The notes beneath the pieces are model-generated. The model did not search any database, was not told the origin of the DNA, and was given only the letters and a program-made list of their open reading frames with translations. Shown piece by piece: positions 33,601 to 40,252 of a stretch of DNA of 52,270 nucleotides (the stretch's first letter is position 1; the number at the start of each line of letters is the position of its first letter). A program made the translations under genes and the position numbers. The stretch is from a virus, in IMG/VR virus record IMGVR_UViG_3300044616_000326, positions 1-52,270 of that record; one strand, given 5' to 3'.

Positions 33601-35157
33601 GAAGGAGAAATCTTAATGGGCTATGATAACATTGGAGAAGATGAGTTAATTAATTCAGGTGACTATGTTGTAAAAAGTGTATCAGAAGTAAAAGATATTG
33701 AAGTATCAATTACACAAGGTAACTTAACCTCATATGGTATTGAATTTTCATCAGGTAAAAAAGTAAAAGTTAAAGGTTATACAATAACTATTCAAGATGC
33801 CCTTAACTCAAATAAAGATCCTTTTCAAATTAATGTTCCAACTGAAGGAAATGATGAGGCACTTGCCGAAATTGCTAAAGGTATATTAGATCTTAAAGCT
33901 CTATTCTCTAAACTACAAGGTAAAGCTAGAGGATTACTATTTGGTGAAATTAGTCTTTTAACTCAAAAGATAGTATTCAATAAAGACATTATTGAAAATG
34001 GTAGATTCCTTGCTAAAAAAGGAATAGACTACGGCTATGCTCATACCATTCACAAATCTCAAGGAGGAACATACAACAAAGTACTCATCTTTGACGATAG
34101 CATCTCAAGCCTTGCAGCTAATCTAGCTGACAAAAGAAAGCTTGGAATGGACGGTCAAAAAGCAATCAAAGATCAATTGAAATATGTCGCAATCTCTAGA
34201 GCTAGTGAGTATGCATATGTGTACAATCCAAAAGACACTGCGGTAGGGGGATATGATTTCAGAGGTGAAACACCACAACCTATTACTGAAGAAGACTATG
34301 ACACAGCAGCTGTGGCAACATTTTCATTTGCTACGGTAGAAGAGAAACCTACTCCTGCAGTACCAACTAAGGGAGAGATTGAATTAAGATCTGATAATGT
34401 AGATAAAGTATTTAGTGGTAATAAAACTATTACAAACAGAACTAGCTTGATTAATGATGGTAAATATTCTATTAAAGGTTCTACTGATGTTGTAGAAATT
34501 AAATATATAGGTAAATCAACAATCAACGGTAATCAAGTTACGATCACTAATGAAAAAACTGGTAAGGTATCTACAAGAACTCTAGATCAATTAGCAAAAG
34601 CTGAAGGCTTCAAAGATGCTGCAGATTTTAAAGCTAACAATAAGTTTAGCACTAATTATCTTAACGGTACTCAGAGTAGATATCTTTATCAAATAACTCC
34701 AGTATTTGCGGTATCTGCAGATGCTGAGGCTGCAATGGGTAGAATTAATCCTGAGACAAGTACAGACCTACAAGACTTCAGAGATGCTGTTGCACAAAAC
34801 AATAACATCTTCCCAGCTAAATTTACTTCAGCTGCAGGTAGAGTTTATGTCCTTAACTCAGATGGATTATATAACTTAGTAGACCCATTAAGTGGTACTA
34901 CATTAATGAAGAACATTGATTTGACTACAGGTGAGATGGGTGTTCCAAGTAATGTAAATGTTCCAGCAACTAATGCTTACAAAAATGAGTTACTAAAACA
35001 GATTCAAACCTACATAAAAGATTTTAACTTAGAAGAGATATTAGGCCAATATGGTTATGATGTCAAAGACTTGATTGAGAAAGTACAAAATGCTGAGACC
35101 CAAGATCAAGTAGATGAAGTTGCTGCATTAATAAATGAAAAGATTTGTAAATCATGA
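21652..35157 (+). CDS. Giant virion RNA polymerase fusion protein
   Basis: A 4501-aa polypeptide. The polymerase core lies around residues 1700-2700: a conserved run (VRIPVQGLNS, then IIIVPTEL, then SGGDFDVDK) with the metal-binding Asp residues D2487, D2489 and D2491 matches the two-barrel RNAP signature known from crAss-like phage virion polymerases (phi14:2 gp66 type). Upstream is a zincin site, HEAWH at 905-909 with a probable third ligand E949. Residues ~3390-3610 resemble a polyvalent-type ADP-ribosyltransferase (YHGTS at 3425-3429, ALYLANKKMAQSYA from 3444). Residues ~3710-4200 form an SF1 helicase like RecD/Dda: Walker A GYAGTGKTT (K3745), Walker B D3830/E3831, AGDRGQLGPVQ, HTIHKSQGGT (4131-4140) and VAISRA. 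Residues ~4240-4355 resemble an ASCH domain. It is probably packaged and ejected to transcribe early genes. The RNAP and helicase calls are strong, zincin good, ART and ASCH moderate. Confidence 0.85.
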   Translation: MAITCALGTKHIEALAKVIYKKMSTLPQGEVFDINGYMDYLYTKLAEKQGVDSALQYMQQFPYLANIIAAKLIDVVDIDPSVNLAAMAKAFRNPDTGWQEVNARFNRELTPEVLDAVSDYEANTPTQQDYEDEVPTPIAKVSDDRLKATTALSGTLEQFITMNPNDKFEGVVESTDPNKTYIRLALAKIKNLARNLDINATINYQGKFLRLKVVNLKDFPRDERTQQTDDLIGKMIGIGEEESIKNDVTPISQLFALMLTDENGNTIYFNQQGDVTTKEKGGKPVYQMMRDVRLQNGKYTVRDIYNKEDQIMTPTDLAYEMLRFMGYGSVSSYEKNENASFADLVKDLGKQQQEEFKKLYDLKQQALKGKAPLLFVTGASTGILNDVIKQDVKLSDLEGLAPNTIDTFLVLNKDEYGFRSGASIITVDDQSFQVDRIDIPKDISKQIAQALQSKTLKTKEKVAFYNQFFNDKIVNLQSKINNQDFSFVTDTRRHKLIQKNNKLYFVYADYTAAELKANPSLVNTLRYVPLDGSKQSTDKIQEVLNGGKASVKEGKVTKYGAKMNYMNGILNSDFFTYDETNDKLVKSGTYKEFIVGLNPKILLSKSQGLPLYNSYLKFAIPDAYSNKAAKAQQKATQDTRSAVRKFKDDMVEVIKNAPAQSIKITVQNVREVTRNNQPPVYNYDAVIEGQPGVHKFYGAKNKVNQSDEFYLEVTDVTDNGFLFKDVVKALSDTEFGRMDMGSLGDRDFNTETSRGIPIETITAAETEVAEALDELKPEPNTVPDEDIEGDQKELLNPDNTIQPSDSTPISRRLKRDYGKFKLDRGANLSNDVTQEQIDAATTWWNNSPLSKFISLEQVANIVNSNVYARFIAAGSSLLAEQNLDGKLGKILINQATKGSMVDTYHEAWHVFSQLFLTREEKLKLYNEVRNSDPKFKNLSAFAIEEILAEDFRTYALSPKTKKGAPVRNTLFRRILNFLKKLFSRKQSLADQIQPEEISTYGVAGELFNKLFFASNKPELLNDYVPLIENVQFDMLNRGIRQQRAYREDALNERDSLDLVNAMDSMISEEIDNAYAYQKESNGVTANKSGTVNIILKKENEAQLYEFLKENLEDRVAEIKNRLTVAPVKPFNDINTLVDLSTNAIAVIKNSKGDNEYFFLRDQIEDFDNLTLDNKEGERIKGELYKGTIDVIGDFYTHNKIKGTDKTPANIVIVNSLEEAKAQFEAYVKAKETDYTDIVENPNASATQAVLDFDQKLDLERLRIFQTALKNWNKTIKFHKEHSDFNIINKKVRLQESDPALDPEEATNDIEDAAGGEKLKDSVGDVTLQQLADNEVIYMLKSLFALDKDGNHQYDRLGFKKRASFKKVWNALVRSTGSTKDPQEIYNKIVAASAIYPELKQLVEYKLPNPSVEDPINGTSFSITTSFWNAFSLPRIKYIQLLVVPEKDGTTTEVVGTSMDIGSTKRKFTSQFRAQKPNKFISKDKFNNNILNLNAIVKEFIGDDGQLKTGDDAEYRFLKAIGFNYDDLGKIKQTLSDKIIRKDYALGYIFTVFKELRDAQSSGNVTEEGWEIINRFKSNPIDALSKGFGKGIIGAPNSSIYLEGPKLSTAVNKLIELQNKYGATSSNFSVLNAAKKRVNEHTKDNTLTVIADALNSATEKTELFRKGSITSYLDPKRNPWTNNLQTFNSLFDASNKKRAGRSIAIEMASGTQILNKDGSTTTDLDPRSKFIQEFHTMLKAGMQEVLRPGSKSSSFAWRIDGGIEFPGIGSKKDKHLYIDFDTFLSMNNELDAIEKIILPYVSSETARINIFKTNPEAKNYIGYNKPGKDGKPSGEQFNYFDGVLSKETKQEILSKVNTTEVTLLNYLSSDPKLKETIIKEIQSYFEKKSNKLYDYLNEAKYIDPKLLNKYNIPGFTGSQKERLLTKTYMYNSWIHNLETSVIFYGDIAQYDHTKQGFHKRTSGLISNGRRFRTDVSAIRYINEQFNLGKTYASTLAPKYNNFIYDGSLNTAIIEEIKRDSVYIPDIRDGLTKFYTENTKMSADEIKKTVDREIKKYTKEEIKEGDGQGYITFDAYRTLKKLQNKWSDKQEDLFQKIIKGEPIEGPLDEFFPVYKLQNFGYLEDTVLPVTAFHKFALFPLIPSVIKEGSDFDKLHKKMLEQNIQYVTFESGSKVGAITSNGKPDKAFTEDGRFNDSVVFTKNTFNAGFLKEVTNVPNKYKGNVVFPTQLRKLILDGLYEEGALTLPKYSGLVKAYEESVKFNTELLKEELKQEIGYDETKGITNPEKFLKVIKDNLRRKDYPEHLLRALKTNSDGSLKYDLSYFLDAQAIEDTIMSIVEKKFVRQKVKGEALVQVASSFTNNMWTAPTDADIKKHMGSNTLPFYHPGKDGKTNAMKVAISLQGDFYHLLKLKHLDGEAIGTIQRLNQMIKDDKWLDTDNNRKSITMTAVRIPVQGLNSMEFMEVYEFLDPSAGSIIIVPTELVAKSGGDFDVDKLTTFMPNINSETGEVITSNLSREEFFAAYNKATDAEKKEMLKQQKKAVENSFIENIRSILEIPENYATLVKPNDTALLQGLSEELEDKVSDFDKYEKVNGEEVNISGKGTKMISPTTVLEPRYNVAKHGHNIVGKAVLGIAASENAMNPIFNQAGVILPKKYKASEFSKSLSKYVEFGEPIYDMRLFLPHNKTKSGNISLSKIYDETGIDRIADVVSQGMNGWVDVEANEWIFYIQGNYELAPTMLYLIRSGVPREYAVKFVSSPLIREFAEELRKISGPFAGAMGIAAKEKAFERYEATKRVIDRHMREYYNASTSVLQPNDDVTVYYKTFVPNQGWIDIPTKMKYSELRNNINGLIYDLNNVSSVTIDFDGKEREVYVKPSVDNKLFYNSSSKANERYETSGYSLELMDNLIDSYAKTGTVDQNQIIPAMGMLLHFSEIQKQIQGIGRMKRRSKPDTTLFRNIQEIALRDLDIDSLDTLSKVDKASKDRILYESITSSLGDKKLIVDVVSQMLPLRNGEPTDEFIKTALSDEQYKTAIINKFGASNDGLVNFVSSFKNDISNFILQNYLSNFIDANGSIVKIPTEFKEMPVKLSNNLLTDVEIKDGVVYVNSQNLREDFANKSYLDTAEGPRSYAQRPGFEPFKTEQDPFASEEAYIKYAIFRSYMQTKGYTGLELNKIALLNSFNYNALMRNNDYSYTNEVMDVIQKYPNLAIDYPILEQISIHSTSKSTEFNVLTLTDRDVIDAATKDTYARNIRALGNESVQKVEDTKENLRISRLFHMLPLVAIYQHGVGSTLYGFDQVLPQDMVQSAMQNASNLFKLNYWNTKGLAHVFKTTVNTEERQFKNFVVTEAEFNQMPELRAVAAEEDPFEAIENAPTITQPTTKPTEVKSGVQEIFESNPELSNIGSQEQYSQYLNSIFPNSQIKDILYHGTSAYKLGDVIPDFQNRALYLANKKMAQSYAGKTGVVLPVIINSQVLINSPELIGELPETLAVRKEQLKNAKLAEQNKGFFAVNRGIFSVDDIILGEQDIEYYLTEDAYSNRRNQRFEALTGEDLTKFIKFLENRITEIEAGRPIDSFITRADGDPEDFYGVFNPKNVLFLGSTQDIEGFRNFVKNTPVVNQSPQAKTTDDYRYFGSMYTIKLQDGVGVDVEGYKGKAAAKQKLLDAYNTDPNVDPQNGRPFRETPTQLEVQAQNSGNTFVFANGIAIDVPFTLNAEQQAALYKLEDFYNNPAKYKNEITLSGYAGTGKTTILGIFDKYLNKKSYVKPIYTSPTHRANAVTQMKNPKAKVVTLHSLFGLNPMLNLESDQLDIRDVKTESVRKPNIKRGDTIIVDESSMVTNELYDLIQEFKDDMNLKIIFAGDRGQLGPVQNDTKLQSKVFDNSQNQIQLTKVERTGDNPILLNSTRAREGQDFTYITDEIDGNGVEFFDTPDRLNQIMGQNLKEMKESDNPLYFRILSSLNKDVARINIQAREIMFGAEAKKSPYIEGEILMGYDNIGEDELINSGDYVVKSVSEVKDIEVSITQGNLTSYGIEFSSGKKVKVKGYTITIQDALNSNKDPFQINVPTEGNDEALAEIAKGILDLKALFSKLQGKARGLLFGEISLLTQKIVFNKDIIENGRFLAKKGIDYGYAHTIHKSQGGTYNKVLIFDDSISSLAANLADKRKLGMDGQKAIKDQLKYVAISRASEYAYVYNPKDTAVGGYDFRGETPQPITEEDYDTAAVATFSFATVEEKPTPAVPTKGEIELRSDNVDKVFSGNKTITNRTSLINDGKYSIKGSTDVVEIKYIGKSTINGNQVTITNEKTGKVSTRTLDQLAKAEGFKDAADFKANNKFSTNYLNGTQSRYLYQITPVFAVSADAEAAMGRINPETSTDLQDFRDAVAQNNNIFPAKFTSAAGRVYVLNSDGLYNLVDPLSGTTLMKNIDLTTGEMGVPSNVNVPATNAYKNELLKQIQTYIKDFNLEEILGQYGYDVKDLIEKVQNAETQDQVDEVAALINEKICKS

Positions 35158-38100
35158 GAATAGATAGATGTCCTATAGAAACAGATTCAGAATGGCAAAG
35201 AATTCTCTCTGAAACCGGTGGTGACAGAGTAGAAGCCCGCAAAAGATGGGAGGCTGAAGAATTTGATAAAGATGACAAGAGAAATGAGTATAAAGAAATT
35301 GAGGAGTCTGGTGCTGCGGTAACTAAAGCTGAGCCTACCAGAGCTGAAATGGAAGATGACAAAGTCACAAGACTTGTTGAAAATATACGCATCTATCTAG
35401 AAAAGAAAATTAAAGTTCTTGAGAGAAGTAAAGTTTTTAAACAGAAAGAGAAAATCAAAGAGACTAAAGATTTGATTAATATCTTAGAGAACCTGGATGG
35501 TATTAACAGCATTAATGAGTTTGTCAAAGATGCATTTAATAAATCCAAGCAAGCTCATAAGCACTTTAATTTTGTGATTAACAAAATCCAGAATGATGAG
35601 TTAACTAGAAAAGAAGCTATCCAAGAACTTATAGCTATGCAAGATTTTGCAAATAGATATAGTATCATTGATGAGATTCAAAAGTCTGATGTACTTAAGT
35701 TCTTTTCTACTCCTGTTAATGTTGATCAAATGATTAACCAAGATGAAAATGAACTTACTCCACAAGAGATGTTATCATTTACTAAGACAGTAAGAGATAA
35801 TATTAAGACTAAGTTTGTTGCTGAAGGTATCCCATTAATGGCAGATTTCTTATTGGATTATAAACCAATGGGTGTTGATGAGAAAATTAAAAAGGAAGTT
35901 TATCAGCTCCAACAAAAAATTGAAACAATTAAAAATAATCCAAAAAATTCTCAAGAGTTTATTGAAAAGAAAACTAATGAACTTCAAGAAAGAATTGATA
36001 CTATTCTAAACTTTACCCTGGACAAAAAGTCCATGATTGAAGTTCTTGAAAAAGCCAATAAAGATACTGGAGTATTTGATTACTTAACAGCTCCATTAAT
36101 TAGTTCTCCTGATAGTGCTCTAGGCTTATTTGCACGTGCTGTAAAGACAGAAATGGAAACGGCAAGGTTAGAAGATATTGACTTCAGAAAACGTGCTGCA
36201 AAAGCCTTTAATGAATATAAAGCAAGTGTTGGGTCTATGCTTAGAGATAACCCTGCTAAATTTAATGAAGGTTTGTATGAAGAGATTAGTGTTCCAAGAA
36301 CAGATCCCGAGACCGGAGAATATATTAGAACTAAAGACGGTAGAATTATCTTAGATAAGAGAATGGCTTTTGTACAAAAGTATGACCAGTCTTTATTCCA
36401 TAAAGAGAAAGCAAGATTCTTTGAATCTATTGGTAAAAGACCAACCAATCCTACTGATGCACGTGAGTGGTATACAAAAATTAATCAGTGGTTTGATGCT
36501 AATACAGTAGCAAAACCTCAGGAACAGATTGATGAAGTACTTAAGCAAAAAGAACTTGAGAGAAACAGAGGTCTTTTAACTGAAGATGAGTATCAACAGT
36601 GGAGAAAAGAAAATCTAAAACTTGATGAGTCAGATAGAATTATAGGTTATAGATATGGTAAATCTGGTGAACTTGTACAACCATCTGAAAAATATATCAA
36701 TACTAAATGGTCTGCTCTCTATGATAAGAATGGTAAACCACTTAATCCTAAAGGTAAGTATCATGAGTTTCTTGTAACTGAATATTTAAAGTCCCAAGAA
36801 AATTTACCTGATATTCAAAAATTAGGATACATTCTTCCATCTATTGAAAAGACAAATGGAGAACGTTTGTTTGCTAAAGGTATTGTTGATCTTACTAAGA
36901 ATACATTAAGTGAAACATTTAATGTTAAAGCATATGATATTGAATATGGTGTTGACTTAGGACTTGGAGAAGAAGGTAATAAATTCTTACCAGTATATTT
37001 TGTGCAACCAATGAATCCGGATGATGTAAGTCTTAACTTAATGCGCTCTGTATTAATGTTTGGGTCTATGTCAAATAACTATAATGCTCTTAATAATATT
37101 TACTCTGAGATAAGTTTATTTAAAGAGATTATTGGTGAAAGAGAAATTGCTGAAACTAATGCTAAAGGTATTCCAATCATAGACTCTATTGCTAATAGAC
37201 TAGGTTATGATAGATACTTAAAAACTCATGGTACCAACTATTCTGCAAAAAGAGTTAATGACTTTATAGACATGGTAGTCTTTGGAGAATCAAAAGCAAG
37301 ATGGGAAATTGCCGGCATTGCAATTGATAAAGTAATAGATAAGATGATGAACTTCTCATCTATATCTACACTTTCTTTAGACTTACTGAAAGGTATGAAT
37401 AACAACCTACAGGGTAACATTCAATTATTAATTGAAGCTGCCTCAGGTGAATTCTTTGATATAAAAGATTGGGGAAGAGGAAAGAAAGATTACTGGGCAA
37501 ATATTCCAGGTATGCTTGCTGACTTTGGTAAGTTTACTCCAGAAAGTTTATTTGGTCAACTTGTAGAACAATATGACCCTATGCAGGGAGAATACAAAGA
37601 CCAATTTGGTAAAGTAGTTACAGCAAGTGTTGCTAATAAATTATTCTCAACAGATACTATATTCTTTAACCTTCACTTTGGTGAACATGAGATTCAAGTA
37701 TCTACTTTGTTTGCTATGCTTAACAGTAGAATGGTAACTGATAATGAATCAGGTGAAGAGATTTCTTTAATGGATGCCTATAAAAAATATGGCGTTGATC
37801 AGATAAAAAGCAAGACCAGTTTTACTGAAGAGATGAGATTGGATGTGCAGAATAAAATTCATGCACTAAATAAAAGACTCCATGGTATCTACAATAACTT
37901 TGATAAGTCTGTGGCGCAAAAGTATACTCTTGGTAGATTGGGCTTTATGTATAGAAAATTCTTAATCCCTTCTTACACTAGAAGATTTAAGAAGTTAGGT
38001 ATGGACCAAGAACTTGGTTCAATGACTGAAGGATTCTATAGAACATTCTGGAATGCATTTGCTAAAGATATCCTTACATTTAAATCAGGTATGATGTCTC

Positions 38101-38570
38101 AATGGAGTACTCTTTCAGATTTTGAAAAAGCACAAGTAAGAAGAACATTAACTGAGTTAGGATTTATTTTAGCTTTGTCAGCATTAATTTGGGGATTACT
38201 TCTCATGGTTGATGAAGATGATGAAGAGGAAATGAAAAAAAGTTATGCATATAACTTTATGTTCTATCAGGCTATCAGGTTACGAAGTGAAACACAACAG
38301 TACTTACCTGGTTTTGGTTTTAAAGATGCCTACAGGATTGTAAAATCCCCTACAGCAATGACTAATACAGTTGACCACTTTATTAAGTTTATTGATCAGT
38401 TTTTATTTACATGGGATGAAGAGAAATTATCTTATCAAAGAAGAGCTGGTGTATGGGAAAAAGGAGATAATAAATCTTGGGCTTATTTCTTAAAACTAAT
38501 TGGATACACTGGAAATAATATTACTCCTGAACAGGCAGTTAAGAATTTCCAAATGGTACTGAATAAATAA
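35154..38570 (+). CDS. Probable virion cargo protein with C-terminal membrane helix
   Basis: An 1138-aa protein whose ATGA start overlaps the end of the RNAP fusion, so it is translationally coupled to it. It is mostly helical and charged; residues ~75-310 suggest coiled coils. One clear hydrophobic helix (GFILALSALIWGLLLMV, about 1003-1019) is followed at once by an acidic run, and the tail is aromatic and basic. No enzyme motif is recognised. The last gene of the rightward block, it sits where crAss-like phages encode further packaged proteins after the RNAP. Packaging and membrane contact during ejection are inferences. Confidence 0.5.
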   Translation: MRIDRCPIETDSEWQRILSETGGDRVEARKRWEAEEFDKDDKRNEYKEIEESGAAVTKAEPTRAEMEDDKVTRLVENIRIYLEKKIKVLERSKVFKQKEKIKETKDLINILENLDGINSINEFVKDAFNKSKQAHKHFNFVINKIQNDELTRKEAIQELIAMQDFANRYSIIDEIQKSDVLKFFSTPVNVDQMINQDENELTPQEMLSFTKTVRDNIKTKFVAEGIPLMADFLLDYKPMGVDEKIKKEVYQLQQKIETIKNNPKNSQEFIEKKTNELQERIDTILNFTLDKKSMIEVLEKANKDTGVFDYLTAPLISSPDSALGLFARAVKTEMETARLEDIDFRKRAAKAFNEYKASVGSMLRDNPAKFNEGLYEEISVPRTDPETGEYIRTKDGRIILDKRMAFVQKYDQSLFHKEKARFFESIGKRPTNPTDAREWYTKINQWFDANTVAKPQEQIDEVLKQKELERNRGLLTEDEYQQWRKENLKLDESDRIIGYRYGKSGELVQPSEKYINTKWSALYDKNGKPLNPKGKYHEFLVTEYLKSQENLPDIQKLGYILPSIEKTNGERLFAKGIVDLTKNTLSETFNVKAYDIEYGVDLGLGEEGNKFLPVYFVQPMNPDDVSLNLMRSVLMFGSMSNNYNALNNIYSEISLFKEIIGEREIAETNAKGIPIIDSIANRLGYDRYLKTHGTNYSAKRVNDFIDMVVFGESKARWEIAGIAIDKVIDKMMNFSSISTLSLDLLKGMNNNLQGNIQLLIEAASGEFFDIKDWGRGKKDYWANIPGMLADFGKFTPESLFGQLVEQYDPMQGEYKDQFGKVVTASVANKLFSTDTIFFNLHFGEHEIQVSTLFAMLNSRMVTDNESGEEISLMDAYKKYGVDQIKSKTSFTEEMRLDVQNKIHALNKRLHGIYNNFDKSVAQKYTLGRLGFMYRKFLIPSYTRRFKKLGMDQELGSMTEGFYRTFWNAFAKDILTFKSGMMSQWSTLSDFEKAQVRRTLTELGFILALSALIWGLLLMVDEDDEEEMKKSYAYNFMFYQAIRLRSETQQYLPGFGFKDAYRIVKSPTAMTNTVDHFIKFIDQFLFTWDEEKLSYQRRAGVWEKGDNKSWAYFLKLIGYTGNNITPEQAVKNFQMVLNK

Positions 38571-38575
38571 AAAAA

Positions 38576-38596
38576 GGGGGAGCTTAATACTCCCCC
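38576..38596. terminator. Bidirectional terminator between convergent blocks
   Basis: GGGGGAG (38576-38582) pairs with CTCCCCC (38590-38596) around a 7-base loop, with an A-run before and TCTTCTTT after. It lies between the end of the rightward virion block and the end of the leftward MazG-like gene, whose stop codon lies in the loop, so it can serve both strands. Confidence 0.8.
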
Positions 38597-38982
38597 TCTT
38601 CTTTATTAATAAACTTACTTAAGTCTGGCCTAAAATACCCAGGACCTTTTAAAATTTTACCATCTTCACGCAAAACTGGTTTACCATCATCTCCTAATTT
38701 GCTCATATTGCTGGCTTGTATTTCATTAAATACATCTTCTATAATATGTTGCATACCATGTTTAAGAATAGTCCCGCATAAGATATATAACTGATCACCT
38801 AATGCATCAGCAATTTCTACTAGTGAATTCTTAAAGCAAGCTTCTAGGTATTCATCATTCTCTTCTTGCATAAGAGAGTGTCTAAGATTAAACTCATGTT
38901 CTGATAAAGGTTGTGGCCATTTACCATTTTCTTGTTTGAATGCATTGTGGAATATTTCCACAGCTTTTAATTGTTCTTTCAT
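38584..38982 (-). CDS. MazG-like NTP pyrophosphohydrolase
   Basis: A 132-aa protein of the all-alpha NTP pyrophosphatase type, which hydrolyses nucleoside triphosphates to monophosphate and pyrophosphate with Mg2+. The metal-binding pattern is visible: EExxE (E40, E41, E44) followed by EIAD (E56, D59) and ALGD (D63), then LYILCGTILKHGM. The C-terminal part (DDGKPVLREDGKILKGPGYF) is common in this family, where it lies near the nucleotide site. Phages use such enzymes to adjust nucleotide pools or the host alarmone response; which applies here is not visible. It is the last leftward gene, has its own candidate promoter, and its stop lies in a shared terminator. Confidence 0.82.
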   Translation of the reverse strand: MKEQLKAVEIFHNAFKQENGKWPQPLSEHEFNLRHSLMQEENDEYLEACFKNSLVEIADALGDQLYILCGTILKHGMQHIIEDVFNEIQASNMSKLGDDGKPVLREDGKILKGPGYFRPDLSKFINKEEGEY

Positions 38983-38986
38983 AAAG

Positions 38987-39018
38987 CAAAGTTAAAAAAA
39001 AAAGGAGATGACTAAAAA
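38987..39018 (-). promoter_or_regulatory. Candidate promoter overlapping a terminator
   Basis: On the minus strand, TAACTTTG at 38994-38987 fits the Bacteroidota -7 box TAnnTTTG exactly. A 20-base spacer separates it from TTTT at 39018-39015. Only four bases (CTTT) separate the -7 box from the ATG at 38982, implying a leaderless or near-leaderless mRNA. It overlaps the T-tract of the upstream gene's terminator. Confidence 0.45.
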
Positions 39019-39027
39019 GCCATCCCC
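39004..39027 (-). terminator. Intrinsic terminator, minus strand
   Basis: On the minus strand GGGGATGGC and GTCATCTCC form a 9-bp stem (two G-U pairs) around a 6-base loop, followed by ten T residues. On the plus strand two positions mismatch, so the signal is directional. It ends the transcript of the DUF932-like and DNA polymerase genes. Confidence 0.75.
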
Positions 39028-39066
39028 TTTCTTCTTTTGATATTTATTGTTCCTAACTATAGGCTT

Positions 39067-40251
39067 TTAGAAGAATGTTGAGTCATCATCTTCCTCATCT
39101 GAGAAATCAAATGCAAAGTCATCTTCAGTTTCTATTTGCTGTGTTTCAAATACTAAATGATCTTCTGGTGTAGGTTCTAATAAAACTACTACAGGTTTAA
39201 TAGACTCATCAATGCCATCCATGAACTCACTTTCAGCATCATGTGCAGCACAAGGACTTACTACAACTGACATCTTAGTGTCTTTGTTAAGTTCAATAGT
39301 GTCAAATACTGGTGCTTCAAAAGTATTACCCATTGGATCAGTATAAGTTACTGTTTCTTCAAGAGCTTCAGTTGCTAATGCTGTCTGAACAATTTCAGCT
39401 TCAATTTCTTCAGCTTCTGCAATCTGAACTAAAAGATTAGTTTGATTCTCAGGCTGACCATAGTTATTCAACAATGGGTCAATAACTCTTTCTTCCTCAT
39501 CATTAACTGCAGGTTCTGGTTGAATTGGAAGTGGTTTAGAAAAGTTATTTACACTAGAGATAAAGTAGTGAAGAACTCTCTGATCCTCCATCCATGTTTT
39601 TGGATGAGAAGACTGTAAAGCAGTAGTCACATAGTTATAGAATGCCCATAGACTACTGGTATCTTCAAATACATGTGAAGGTTTGTCCATCTGAGATCTT
39701 ACAATACTAGCTTGCTCAGTTGTAAGTATCTGATACTCAGCAAACAAGATACCAAGAAGTTGAGCTTGTTTTCTCTTATTCATCTTGATTTCTTTCATTA
39801 CATTTTTATCATGCACTAACTGATCATAATACATGTGAGCATTAGCAATCTGTTCTTTAATTGTAGCTACAGTCTCTTCATCTGCTGTACCAGTATGTTT
39901 TCTGGCCCAGCTACCCATATCACCACACACCATGGTGGTGCCAATCTGGTTCACATATGCACCAACACCGCACTTAAATCTTACTTGTTTGTTGTAACTG
40001 TTAGTCCAAGCAAACATCATAGACAACTCAGGATCATTTTGATACTGAAGTCTGTATATACCTTGTGCAATATTGCCATCTGCAGTAGCTCTGTACTCTT
40101 CAGATACAATTCCAAAACCAGCATTAGCTAGTTCTGTATATGCATAATCAATAACTGACTCATGGCTAATTACTGTATAAGTATCTCCATGATCTGGTAG
40201 TGGCACACTAATCAAGTGCGCCTTACTACATTCTTTAATTTTCTTTGGCAT
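39067..40251 (-). CDS. DUF932-like phage protein with acidic C-terminus
   Basis: A 394-aa protein. The N-terminal ~240 residues resemble the DUF932 phage/plasmid family: a segment like FAWTNSYNKQVRFKCGVGAY, then VCGDMGSWARKHTG, then a helical region. The function of that family is not established; members are often encoded near replication genes. The C-terminal ~150 residues are acidic and low-complexity and end in DFSDEEDDDSTFF, a negatively charged tail with terminal aromatics like those by which single-strand binding proteins contact replication partners. It starts one base after the DNA polymerase stop, so the two are co-transcribed, and it is followed by a terminator. A role in DNA replication is inferred from position and tail. 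Confidence 0.5.
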   Translation of the reverse strand: MPKKIKECSKAHLISVPLPDHGDTYTVISHESVIDYAYTELANAGFGIVSEEYRATADGNIAQGIYRLQYQNDPELSMMFAWTNSYNKQVRFKCGVGAYVNQIGTTMVCGDMGSWARKHTGTADEETVATIKEQIANAHMYYDQLVHDKNVMKEIKMNKRKQAQLLGILFAEYQILTTEQASIVRSQMDKPSHVFEDTSSLWAFYNYVTTALQSSHPKTWMEDQRVLHYFISSVNNFSKPLPIQPEPAVNDEEERVIDPLLNNYGQPENQTNLLVQIAEAEEIEAEIVQTALATEALEETVTYTDPMGNTFEAPVFDTIELNKDTKMSVVVSPCAAHDAESEFMDGIDESIKPVVVLLEPTPEDHLVFETQQIETEDDFAFDFSDEEDDDSTFF

Positions 40252-40252
40252 T

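Noticed and set aside
39835-40131. Plus-strand 98-aa frame inside the DUF932-like gene
   Set aside because: Antisense shadow with Cys/Ser-rich random-looking composition and no regulatory signal.
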